5,862 bases of DNA from assembly GCA_016763895.1 (NCBI GenBank), contig JAESSV010000279.1:1-5862 (forward strand), given 5' to 3'. The position numbers were made by a program, and so were the translations under genes. Origin of the DNA: Magnetovibrio sp. Lineage in GTDB: Bacteria; Pseudomonadota; Alphaproteobacteria; Rhodospirillales; Magnetovibrionaceae. The notes under the pieces were generated by a model that ran no database searches, was not told where the DNA came from, and saw only the letters and a list, made by a program, of their open reading frames with translations. Position 1 is the stretch's first letter. Every line of letters begins with the position of its first letter. Positions 1-5,080 of the stretch are shown piece by piece.

Positions 1-733
1 ATCGATAAAGATAAAATCAAAAAAATCAGGCGGGATTTTTTCGTTATAAACAACGGGGACGGATTCTTTAGCCTGTACCATTTCTGCTGGCTTGATTTCT
101 TCTACCGTTGAACATTATAAAGCTCGGTAAACTTGCGATTATCATCATTTGGCACATAGGACATAAGATCTTGTTCGGCCTGTTCACCCAAATTCTTAGT
201 ATCCACCAAAAACAAGATGCGTTTGGCATCGCCGTGTTTGAGCAATCGGTACATGGACGTAATTGCGGTAAAGGTCTTACCCGCCCTGGTCGCCATTTGA
301 ATGAGCGCACGGGGGTGATTGTTTTGAAATGAGGCTTCAAGGTTTTCGATTGCTGTTATCTGGCAATCGCGGAGGCCTTTGTGATTGAGCGGCGGGATAT
401 GTTGTAAGCGTTCAAGCAAGGATGAGCCGTGCGCCATCCATTCTTGAAGTGTTTTGGGTTGGTGAAAGTTAAACACTTCTCTGGAACGGGGTTTGGGGTC
501 GCGCCCATCGGTAAAGTGGGTGATAACGCCTGTGCTTTCATAAACGAACGGCAAGGGCTCACTGTTTTTCACCCATTTAAGGTTTGCCCCGGCATATCCC
601 CCGATTGCTCTTCAACCGTGGTGATTTTATGGCCCCAGTTCTCGGGCTTGGCCTCGATAACGCCAACGACCTCTAGCAGGAAATCTATATTGTCGCGTGC
701 CAATTGTTCAGGGATTTGATTTATGTCAGCCAA
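1..733 (-). pseudogene. hsdR: Type I restriction enzyme R subunit (HsdR), decayed and 3'-truncated by the window edge
   Basis: HsdR is the motor and nuclease subunit of type I restriction-modification complexes. The likely original start is a TTG at 733-731, with GGAGG (743-739) five bases upstream. It opens with a PEQLARDNIDFLL segment typical of the N-terminus of one HsdR group. At about 668-673 the reading jumps directly to VVGVIEAK, so about 45-50 residues usual in the family, including the acidic half of the nuclease motif, are missing; the ExK half (EAK) remains. At a run of five G (minus strand; 602-598) the frame shifts. The next frame carries PFVYESTGV, the LRDCQ-x-AI segment and Walker A-like ATRAGKT. 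A TAG at 104-102 ends that frame, and a third frame continues with PPDFFDFIFID toward the DEAD-box motif II at the window edge; the link between YNVQR and this part is also deleted. Motif order follows the HsdR family. Several independent lesions make a functional product very unlikely. No hsdM or hsdS is in the window. Confidence 0.88.
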
Positions 734-738
734 ATTAT

Positions 739-743
739 CCTCC
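739..743 (-). promoter_or_regulatory. Ribosome binding site supporting the TTG start of the hsdR remnant
   Basis: The minus strand reads GGAGG, then five bases, then TTG. No ATG lies in frame near the conserved N-terminal segment, so this site is what fixes the ancestral start at 733. Confidence 0.55.
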
Positions 744-860
744 CCCTATTCCTTTATTGTGTCCAGAACGCACCCTTTTCAGTATGGGAAATTCTGATAA
801 ATCGCAAGTTGTTCATGGTGATGAAATTACTCGCCTAAACCTGTATCAAAAATGTCGCAT

Positions 861-1011
861 AACATTCATTTCAGAAATAAAATGCACTTATTAAAAATTT
901 ATTTTGGAAAGGCTCATGTGGGGTCATTTGGGGTCATAAGATAGCAGGAGGTACAGGAGATAGCTGGAGTTGTCACAACGCCCTGTTTCTGTCCATTTCA
1001 GCCATTTGACA
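861..1011 (+). promoter_or_regulatory. Module A: repeat-rich leader of the relaxase gene
   Basis: In order: an AT-rich inverted repeat (AATAA 876-880, loop AATGCAC 881-887, TTATT 888-892); three GGNTCAT direct repeats at exactly 10-bp steps (911, 921, 931); GATAGCAGG (940-948) inside a GCAGGAGGTA string (944-953); GATAGCTGG (959-967); a short inverted repeat GTTG-TCA-CAAC; and a perfect -35-like TTGACA (1006-1011). A -10 is not clear: TATGTA at 1028-1033 has a 16-bp spacer but matches consensus poorly. The same parts recur in the same order in module B (4304-4444), with the AATGCAC loop ending 24 bases before the first GGTCAT-type repeat in both. I infer a shared regulator or replication/partition protein. 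The rest of 734-1064 shows no gene. Confidence 0.6.
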
Positions 1012-1051
1012 CGCCAAAACTCCCGCCTATGTACGCTCTATAACGATTGAA

Positions 1052-1057
1052 AAGGAG
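1052..1057 (+). promoter_or_regulatory. Ribosome binding site deciding the relaxase start
   Basis: AAGGAG sits 7 bases before ATG 1065 and only 1 base before ATG 1059, and overlaps the codons that would follow TTG 1047. The good site supports 1065 and shows that the shortened gene still has a normal initiation signal. Confidence 0.7.
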
Positions 1058-1064
1058 CATGATT

Positions 1065-1982
1065 ATGGCGAAAACAAAGCGGAAACTGGTTGGGGGGTGG
1101 CTGTTGCCTGAGGAAAAATCGGAAGTGGATACCCTTCAGGGTATTGAGTGGGAATTTGCACAAGCGTTGGAATTTAGCGATCATCCACGCGTGGTCGGCA
1201 CTCATGACAATACGAAAAATTTCCATATGCATGTGGGATACAGCCGCATTCATCCCAAAACCCATAAGGCGCATTATCCAAGTTGGGATTTTCACGCTTT
1301 GGGAAATACCTGTCGTGCCATGGAAGAAAAATACGGATTAAAAGTTGATCTTGGCCCCAAAGACAAACAGAAAACGGATCAAATGCCACGAGCCGCCCGT
1401 GACAAGGAAGCCCACAGTTGGGAACAAAGCTTTTACAGCTATGTCCACTGCCATAAACCACCCCTGATGGATGCGTTAAACAAGGCCAAAGGCTGGCAAG
1501 ACTTACATACGGCCTTTGCCAAGCATGATTTGGTTTTGCGAAAGCGAGGAAATGGCCTCATCATCGAAAATCGCCCGGCCAATCAACACATCAAGGCAAG
1601 CGCGCTTGATCGCACATTTTCAAAAGGAGCCTTGGAAAAACGGTTTGGACCGTTTCAAGCCTCTGAAAGAGCTCCTGAACACACCAAAGCGACTTTTCGC
1701 TATGGTCGTAGCCCCCTCACCCGCCATCCCGATCAGGCAAGCCACTGGCATCGTTACCTGAAAACGCGTAATCAACCGGATTCCCTTGGCAATAAAGCCT
1801 TCAAAACATGGCGGGAATATTTATCGCTTGGGGCGATTGATGATCCGTTAGCAATTGCGATTATTCAGGCTCAGAAGAAACTCATGCAGACCTTCACGCC
1901 ACCGCCCAAAAAGCCGGAGATTAAGGCGATAAGCAACAAACCCAAAAGCGTCAAAGACCGAGATCAAGGCATGTCGCGTTAA
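1065..1982 (+). CDS. MOBP/TraI-type relaxase, N-terminally truncated
   Basis: A relaxase nicks one strand at oriT, stays bound to its 5' end and pilots it in conjugation. This 305-residue product carries the metal-binding three-histidine motif THDNTKNFHMHV (H47, H54, H56). It is followed by family landmarks of IncP-like TraI relaxases: RIHPKT (61-66), MEEKYGLKVD (86-95), an ARDKEAH-x-QSF stretch (111-123), GWQDLH (143-148), RGNGLII (161-167) and SKGALEKRFGPF (186-197). Family members usually begin about 75 residues earlier with a segment holding the catalytic tyrosine (motif I). Here the protein starts just before the beta strand leading to the His motif, and I find no such segment upstream in any frame. 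The C-terminus is also short and ends in a basic, proline- and lysine-rich tail. I chose ATG 1065 because AAGGAG (1052-1057) lies 7 bases upstream; ATG 1059 and TTG 1047 are in frame but badly placed. It is either a relic or a protein acting with a helper. Confidence 0.8.
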   Translation: MAKTKRKLVGGWLLPEEKSEVDTLQGIEWEFAQALEFSDHPRVVGTHDNTKNFHMHVGYSRIHPKTHKAHYPSWDFHALGNTCRAMEEKYGLKVDLGPKDKQKTDQMPRAARDKEAHSWEQSFYSYVHCHKPPLMDALNKAKGWQDLHTAFAKHDLVLRKRGNGLIIENRPANQHIKASALDRTFSKGALEKRFGPFQASERAPEHTKATFRYGRSPLTRHPDQASHWHRYLKTRNQPDSLGNKAFKTWREYLSLGAIDDPLAIAIIQAQKKLMQTFTPPPKKPEIKAISNKPKSVKDRDQGMSR

Positions 1983-2386
1983 GTGAGCGGCGTGCTGTGG
2001 GTCTTAAACCATTTGGCTAGGTCGTCTTCGCTAATACTGCCATCTGCGGCCCCCAGCATGGTTTGGACGATATCTGTTTGATCAGGGGAAAAATCAAACC
2101 CGTTCAATTCAAGAAAAACAACACTAACGATGTAAGCCGTGCGTTTATTGCCATCGTGAAAGACGTGTCCTTTGACCAGAGCAAAGCAATACGCCGCCGC
2201 CAATGTGAACAGGTCAGGCTTTGGTTCATCATAGTGCCATTTGTTAAGGGGACGACCCAATGCGGCATTAAGAAGGTTCTCATCTCGCACATCACCACTA
2301 AGACCGCCAAACTTGCCGACAGACTGCACACTTATGGCGGTGACCTCATTGGCCGTAATCCAAACGGGGCCTTGCTTGTTCGCCAT
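1979..2386 (-). CDS. doc: Doc-type toxin of a toxin-antitoxin pair (Fic fold)
   Basis: Doc toxins arrest growth by phosphorylating elongation factor Tu. This 135-residue protein has the usual length and the Doc version of the Fic signature, HVFHDGNKRTA (residues 74-84): catalytic H74, acidic D78, and K81-R82 where true AMP-adding Fic proteins have G-R. The N-terminal VWITANEV segment, the ENLLNAALGRP stretch (37-46) and the helical LAAAYCFALVKG before the motif fit the death-on-curing family. The start ATG (2386-2384) lies two bases after the antitoxin stop, so the pair is probably translationally coupled in one operon read from the minus strand. All key residues are present, so it is likely active. 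Its stop (TAA, 1981-1979) overlaps the convergent relaxase stop within one TTAA. Confidence 0.92.
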   Translation of the reverse strand: MANKQGPVWITANEVTAISVQSVGKFGGLSGDVRDENLLNAALGRPLNKWHYDEPKPDLFTLAAAYCFALVKGHVFHDGNKRTAYIVSVVFLELNGFDFSPDQTDIVQTMLGAADGSISEDDLAKWFKTHSTPLT

Positions 2387-2388
2387 GT

Positions 2389-2610
2389 CTATTTAGCAAG
2401 CTCTTTTAAGGCATCGCGATCACGCGCCATGATGCGCTTGGCGGCATCCATCGTTTTTTCAAACTTGGGATCATAAGGCGTAACCATCACCCCATGCGGA
2501 GTTTCAACCGCATAGAGCTTATCGCCTTCTTTAACATTAAGGCGATTCAAGGTCTCTTTCGGCCAGATCGTCGCCAGTGAGTTTCCAGTTTTGCGCAGTT
2601 TAAGTTCCAT
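2389..2610 (-). CDS. AbrB/MazE-type antitoxin partner of Doc
   Basis: A 73-residue protein with the swapped-hairpin AbrB/MazE/SpoVT DNA-binding pattern at its N-terminus: ELKLRKTGNSLATIWPKE (2-19), then LNRLNVKEGDKL (21-32). The C-terminal third (PYDPKFEKTMDAAKRIMARDRDALKELAK region, from residue 45) is charged and helical, as expected for the part that binds and blocks the toxin. Classic Doc pairs with Phd; an AbrB-type partner is an alternative found next to many Doc genes. ATG 2610-2608 is chosen because AAGGAG (2623-2618) lies 7 bases upstream; the in-frame start at 2637 would put that site inside the coding region. It is first in the operon, so it should be made in excess over the toxin, and it probably represses its own promoter through the palindrome just upstream. 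Confidence 0.9.
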   Translation of the reverse strand: MELKLRKTGNSLATIWPKETLNRLNVKEGDKLYAVETPHGVMVTPYDPKFEKTMDAAKRIMARDRDALKELAK

Positions 2611-2628
2611 AGGAACGCTCCTTAATAA

Positions 2629-2658
2629 TATATACATATGTTAGTACATTGGTATATA
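2629..2658. promoter_or_regulatory. 30-bp imperfect palindrome, likely autoregulatory operator of the toxin-antitoxin operon
   Basis: The outer arms TATATAC (2629-2635) and GTATATA (2652-2658) and the inner arms ATGT (2638-2641) and ACAT (2646-2649) share the same centre (2643.5); 11 of 15 pairs are complementary. The site begins 19 bases upstream of the antitoxin start and overlaps a possible minus-strand promoter, TTGCTT (2666-2661) with a 17-base spacer and TAACAT (2643-2638). AbrB/MazE-type antitoxins commonly bind such dyads; the assignment to this one is inference. Confidence 0.6.
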
Positions 2659-2725
2659 AAAAGCAATAACTCATCTTTTCAAGGCTGGCACAGCACACCG
2701 TCCCCACGCAAAAACAAACTTCCCT

Positions 2726-2806
2726 CCGTTGAGCACAAAGTGCGAATAAGTATCTCAGCAAACTGCTGGGCAGGCGGATGGTGTTACACCATACATATCC
2801 TGCCCC
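2726..2806 (+). other. oriT: Origin of transfer (oriT), RP4/IncP-like
   Basis: Read on the plus strand: CCGTTGAGCAC (2726-2736), AAA, GTGCGAATAAG (2740-2750), 45 bases, then TATCCTG|CCC (2796-2805). As I recall it, RP4 oriT has the same CCGTTGAGCAC, a six-base loop, the same GTGCGAATAAG, 46 bases and the same TATCCTG|CCC nick core. Between the two blocks, RP4 has an unrelated-looking inverted repeat bound by TraJ. Here that place holds CAGCA/TGCTG (2756-2768) and a perfect 15-base palindrome ATGGTGTTACACCAT (2778-2792) ending three bases before the core. GGGCAGG (2768-2774) and CCTGCCC (2799-2805) add an outer stem over the nick. The predicted nick is between 2802 and 2803, so the transferred strand would enter by way of the ATPase gene, with relaxase and hsdR last. 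Confidence 0.82.
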
Positions 2807-2884
2807 TCTATACGACATGGAAGACGTGGAATCTCACGAAAGCCAATGATCGCCCAAAATCACCTTCTCAGCACCATTATACAC

Positions 2885-4051
2885 TTAGGCTTTAACCAAC
2901 ATGCTCATGATTTCAACCAGACTGATCGCTTGGATTTTTTCTGCAATGGGGTATTGATCTTCACCTCCATAAACAACAAAACTTTGAGTGGCTTTAATGT
3001 CTTCAATGGCAATGTAAAAACCTTTGCTCGGTTTAGCCGTTAGCCCACTTTTAATTTCTATGGCCCAGATTTCACCATTTGGCATTTCAAGAACAAGGTC
3101 AATTTCTGCGCCTGCCGATGTACGATAAAAACTCGCTTTAGTCCCAACAGGAGCAACAGACAAAATGTTTTCAATAATAAAACCTTCCCAACTCCCACCA
3201 ATAACGGGATGTCCCGCAAGAGCCTTGAAATCGACAATACCCAACAGAGCGTGTAATAACCCACTATCTCGAATATAGAGTTTCGGCGTTTTAACCAGTC
3301 GTTTTCCAATATTGGTATGAAAGGGTTTTAATCGCCTAAACAGCAACAAATCCACCAAAAGGTCGATATAAAAACCCACTGTTTTTGTCGCAATCGAAAG
3401 GTTTGATGCAAGCTTTGATGAATTTAACAATCCACCTTGGCAGCGCGCCAACATCATCCATAATCGTTCGAGTGTTTCAGAGGGAACACGAGGCGCAAAT
3501 TGTGGGATGTCGCGTTCTAAATATGTTCGAATAAAGTCCTTTCTAATCTGAAAGCTACTTTTTTCAGTGTCGCTTAAAAAACAATCTGGGAAACCACCCC
3601 TGACCCATAATTTCATAATATCGCCTGAGTCTATTTCCAGTGCGGTAATCGGTGTCATATCAATATAAGCAATACGTCCGGCAAGGCTTTCACCAGACTG
3701 CTTTAAAAGATCAAGCGATGCTGATCCCAGAATTAAGAACCGCCCTGTCTTCTTGCCTTTCCGCCGCCCTTTATCAATGACACCACGCAAGGTTTGAAAA
3801 AGCTCTGGCATACGGTGAATTTCATCAAGAATAATCAGGCTGTCTTCATACTGATTAAAGAATAAAATGGGGTCTTGTAATTTATCCCTGTCTTCATAGG
3901 ACTCAAGGTCAAGATAAACTGAATCTCGACCTTCTGCGATATCAAGGGCAAGTGTAGTTTTGCCAACCTGACGTGTGCCAATAATGGCAACCGCTGGCTG
4001 ACGGCCCAAGGCTTGCTCAACATCATAACGGACATTTCTACTTATCATCAT
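2885..4051 (-). CDS. AAA ATPase with DUF4143 C-terminal domain
   Basis: A 388-residue, apparently full-length member of the widespread ATP-binding/DUF4143 family; the cellular role of the family is not settled. Seen: Walker A GTRQVGKTT (25-33), Walker B SLIILDEIH (71-79, D76-E77), a sensor-like RFLILGSAS (104-112), AGRI (124-127), RGGFP (151-155), YLERDIP (177-183), LYIRDSGLLHALLG (258-271) and WEGFIIEN (288-295). The C-terminus holds EIDLVLE (316-322) and IEIKSG (331-336), the acidic/ExK spacing of a PD-(D/E)xK-like nuclease fold. Two adjacent ATGs (4051 and 4048) could start it; no clear ribosome binding site precedes either, and a promoter lies so close that the mRNA may be nearly leaderless. 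It stands alone, downstream of oriT in the predicted transfer direction. Such genes are frequent in accessory regions; a defence or addiction role is only a guess. Confidence 0.9.
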   Translation of the reverse strand: MMISRNVRYDVEQALGRQPAVAIIGTRQVGKTTLALDIAEGRDSVYLDLESYEDRDKLQDPILFFNQYEDSLIILDEIHRMPELFQTLRGVIDKGRRKGKKTGRFLILGSASLDLLKQSGESLAGRIAYIDMTPITALEIDSGDIMKLWVRGGFPDCFLSDTEKSSFQIRKDFIRTYLERDIPQFAPRVPSETLERLWMMLARCQGGLLNSSKLASNLSIATKTVGFYIDLLVDLLLFRRLKPFHTNIGKRLVKTPKLYIRDSGLLHALLGIVDFKALAGHPVIGGSWEGFIIENILSVAPVGTKASFYRTSAGAEIDLVLEMPNGEIWAIEIKSGLTAKPSKGFYIAIEDIKATQSFVVYGGEDQYPIAEKIQAISLVEIMSMLVKA

Positions 4052-4097
4052 TGCAATTTAGTGTAATTGGTTGCAAATTACAATGCAAAATTCGGGC
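4052..4097 (-). promoter_or_regulatory. Probable promoter and operator-like repeats of the DUF4143 ATPase gene
   Basis: On the minus strand a TTGCAT, a 17-base spacer and TACACT end about ten bases before the first ATG. Overlapping it is a perfect 7-bp inverted repeat, TGTAATT (4062-4068) and AATTACA (4076-4082) with a 7-base loop. TTGCAA(A/T)TTA recurs at 4051-4060 and 4071-4080, exactly 20 bases apart. Both promoter boxes are weak matches; the repeats suggest a repressor site. Confidence 0.4.
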
Positions 4098-4123
4098 AAT
4101 GAAATTTATTTTTCACGTTGTCA

Positions 4124-4183
4124 GGAGATAGCTGGAGTTGTCTAGAGATAGCTGGGCTTAGCTGAAGATAGCTGGATCTGTCA
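4124..4183 (+). repeat. Three 20-bp direct repeats with GATAGCTGG core (iteron-like)
   Basis: GATAGCTGG occurs at 4127, 4147 and 4167, exactly 20 bases apart, inside units GGAGATAGCTGGAGTTGTCT, AGAGATAGCTGGGCTTAGCT and GAAGATAGCTGGATCTGTCA. The stretch 4122-4142 is identical over 21 bases to 954-974 in module A, where a GATAGCAGG also lies 19 bases upstream. Unit length and spacing are those of plasmid iterons or partition/transfer-protein sites. No replication gene is in the window, so the bound protein is unknown. The bases between here and module B (4184-4303) show nothing else I can name. Confidence 0.65.
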
Positions 4184-4303
4184 TAAGTTACTGTTATTGC
4201 TATGTTTTTAATCTTGACTCATTCGCTCTTTTCCTCTTTCCTCTGCCTCACGACACTGATCATGAGACAGAAATTTATGTTTGGGCGCATAAAATCCCGT
4301 CTC

Positions 4304-4444
4304 AACATCTCATTTTGAAAAAAAATGCACTTTTTTCAAATTAATTTTGCTGAGGTCATACGGGGTCATAAGAGGTCATAAGGGTTCATGTGGTGGCAGG
4401 AGGTATCATAAGGCGTTGTTTTTGCTTATTTTATACATTTGACA
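4304..4444 (+). promoter_or_regulatory. Module B: second copy of the repeat-rich leader, before the 60-residue gene
   Basis: Parts in order: a perfect inverted repeat with arms TTTGAAAAAA (4314-4323) and TTTTTTCAAA (4331-4340) around the loop AATGCAC; GGTCATA at 4354, 4364 and 4374, then a diverged GGTTCAT at 4383, in 10-bp phase; the string GCAGGAGGTA (4396-4405); GGTATCATAAGG; and TTGACA (4439-4444). A weak -10 (TACCTA, 4462-4467, 17-base spacer) may complete a promoter. The AATGCAC loop and the 24 bases from it to the first repeat are shared with module A, though the stems differ in sequence and length. First repeat to TTGACA is 85 bases here and 95 in module A, one helical turn apart. Confidence 0.6.
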
Positions 4445-4492
4445 GCATCACAAATCACACTTACCTATCAATAGAACAACACCAAGAATAAA

Positions 4493-4675
4493 ATGAAGTC
4501 CGTGCAAAAACCCACACTTGAAGAACTGATCCGAGCGCGTCATGCCGCCGCTGTTCTTGTGTGTCGATTTGGTGATAAATTCATGCCCATATTCGAACGA
4601 TTGGATAAGGAGGTCACAATTCTGAAAGATAAACGAGCCGCGATTAAACGCGTCTTATCAGCACAAAGCCCCTGA
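4493..4675 (+). CDS. Small helical protein of unknown function (60 residues)
   Basis: Not a family I can name. The product is predicted mostly helical and basic (many K and R), soluble, with no signal peptide or membrane segment. Recognisable features are LEELIRARHAAAVLV (9-23), a FGDKFMPIFERLDKEV block (26-41) and a charged C-terminal helix ending near residue 56. The GDKFMPIFERLDKE pattern resembles short hypothetical proteins I associate with alphaproteobacterial mobile DNA, but I cannot confirm this. The start is set by an in-frame TAG shortly upstream and the first ATG; a ribosome binding site is poor. The case for a real gene is its clean frame, its amino-acid composition and its position directly behind module B, matching how the relaxase follows module A. 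Confidence 0.6.
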   Translation: MKSVQKPTLEELIRARHAAAVLVCRFGDKFMPIFERLDKEVTILKDKRAAIKRVLSAQSP

Positions 4676-4928
4676 CAGTCGTCAAGAGAACTATTTCAAA
4701 AATTTCAAAACCCGCAATGAGGCCACAAATTTACTGCCACCAGTTACTCATTGAAACAGCCCACAGATTATTTCAAAAAGGCACAACTTCCTTTCCACGG
4801 TAAAGAACGATACTGGTCGTTGGAAAGAAAATTATGAACAAAAATATATGGCTCCTATTTTGGGATACAAAGTGGTATACATTTCAAAATTAAATATTTA
4901 ATAATTTCAATGACTTACACCTGAACTA
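4676..4928. repeat. Non-coding AT-rich stretch with ATTTCAAAA repeats
   Basis: ATTTCAAAA occurs in tandem at 4693-4701 and 4702-4710, again at 4770-4778 and 4881-4889, with a diverged ATTTCAAT at 4904-4911, all on the plus strand. No gene is convincing here: the only short frame (from 4834, 19 codons) has no support. The repeats could be protein-binding sites or simply AT-biased sequence; I cannot tell which. Confidence 0.4.
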
Positions 4929-4960
4929 ATTGGCTCCGTGCTCTTGCCACCGGAGCCAAT
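4929..4960 (+). terminator. Perfect 10-bp hairpin after the 60-residue gene
   Basis: ATTGGCTCCG (4929-4938) and CGGAGCCAAT (4951-4960) pair perfectly around a 12-base loop. It lacks a T run, so it is a weak intrinsic terminator alone, but it stands four bases before a second, larger hairpin. The two may act together or belong to one structured RNA. Confidence 0.45.
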
Positions 4961-4963
4961 GAT

Positions 4964-5007
4964 AACAAGGTCCTAGCCCTCACCGGGTTGGGGCCTTGTT
5001 TCGTTTC
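4964..5007 (+). terminator. Long 16-bp hairpin with T-rich tail, terminator or structured RNA
   Basis: AACAAGGTCCTAGCCC (4964-4979) pairs along its whole length with 4985-5000, with four G-U pairs if read as plus-strand RNA and a five-base loop UCACC. A TTTCGTTT-like tail follows (4999-5006). The G-U pairs would be A-C mismatches on the other strand, so the structure belongs to plus-strand RNA. It could end transcription of the upstream small gene or be part of a small regulatory RNA. Confidence 0.5.
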
Positions 5008-5080
5008 GGTTCCAACAGGCTAAGCCTTACCCCTCCCCGTTCTAATGCCTTGTTTTGTAGAGGTTATAACAGGTCTAAGC
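4994..5080 (+). repeat. Imperfect direct repeat with 54-bp period
   Basis: 4994-5025 and 5048-5080 share CCTTGTTT, then GG-TT--AACAGG and CTAAGC in the same order, with six substitutions and one single-base gap over about 33 positions. A third fragment, GGTCTAAGCT, recurs at 5205-5214 just upstream of the membrane-protein gene. The first copy begins inside the right arm of the long hairpin. Function unknown. Confidence 0.5.

Noticed and set aside
598..602. Phase-variable G tract in hsdR
   Set aside because: Five bases is short for slipped-strand switching, and other lesions already destroy the gene, so switching here could not restore it.
1047..1064. TTG or ATG starts upstream of 1065 for the relaxase
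   Set aside because: They overlap or crowd the AAGGAG site; only 1065 has proper spacing, and the added residues match nothing in the family.
2063..2476. 137-codon plus-strand open frame
   Set aside because: It is the antisense shadow of the Doc and antitoxin genes, with no family resemblance or start signal.
2611..2637. Nine-residue upstream extension of the antitoxin
   Set aside because: The ribosome binding site AAGGAG would lie within the coding region, and the family begins at about MELKL; the extension also runs into the palindrome.
2739..2745. AAGTGCG, resembling the RSF1010 (MOBQ) nick core
   Set aside because: It falls inside the GAGCAC/GTGCGAATAAG block known from RP4, and the relaxase is of the TraI type; TATCCTG|C is the better nick site.
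861..4444. Transposon bounded by modules A and B
   Set aside because: The copies are in direct orientation, internally diverged and placed as leaders of genes; no transposase or target duplication is seen.
4964..5000. Integron attC site or riboswitch
   Set aside because: No RYYYAAC/GTTRRRY core pair flanks the hairpin, no integrase is near, and I cannot match it to a known riboswitch consensus.
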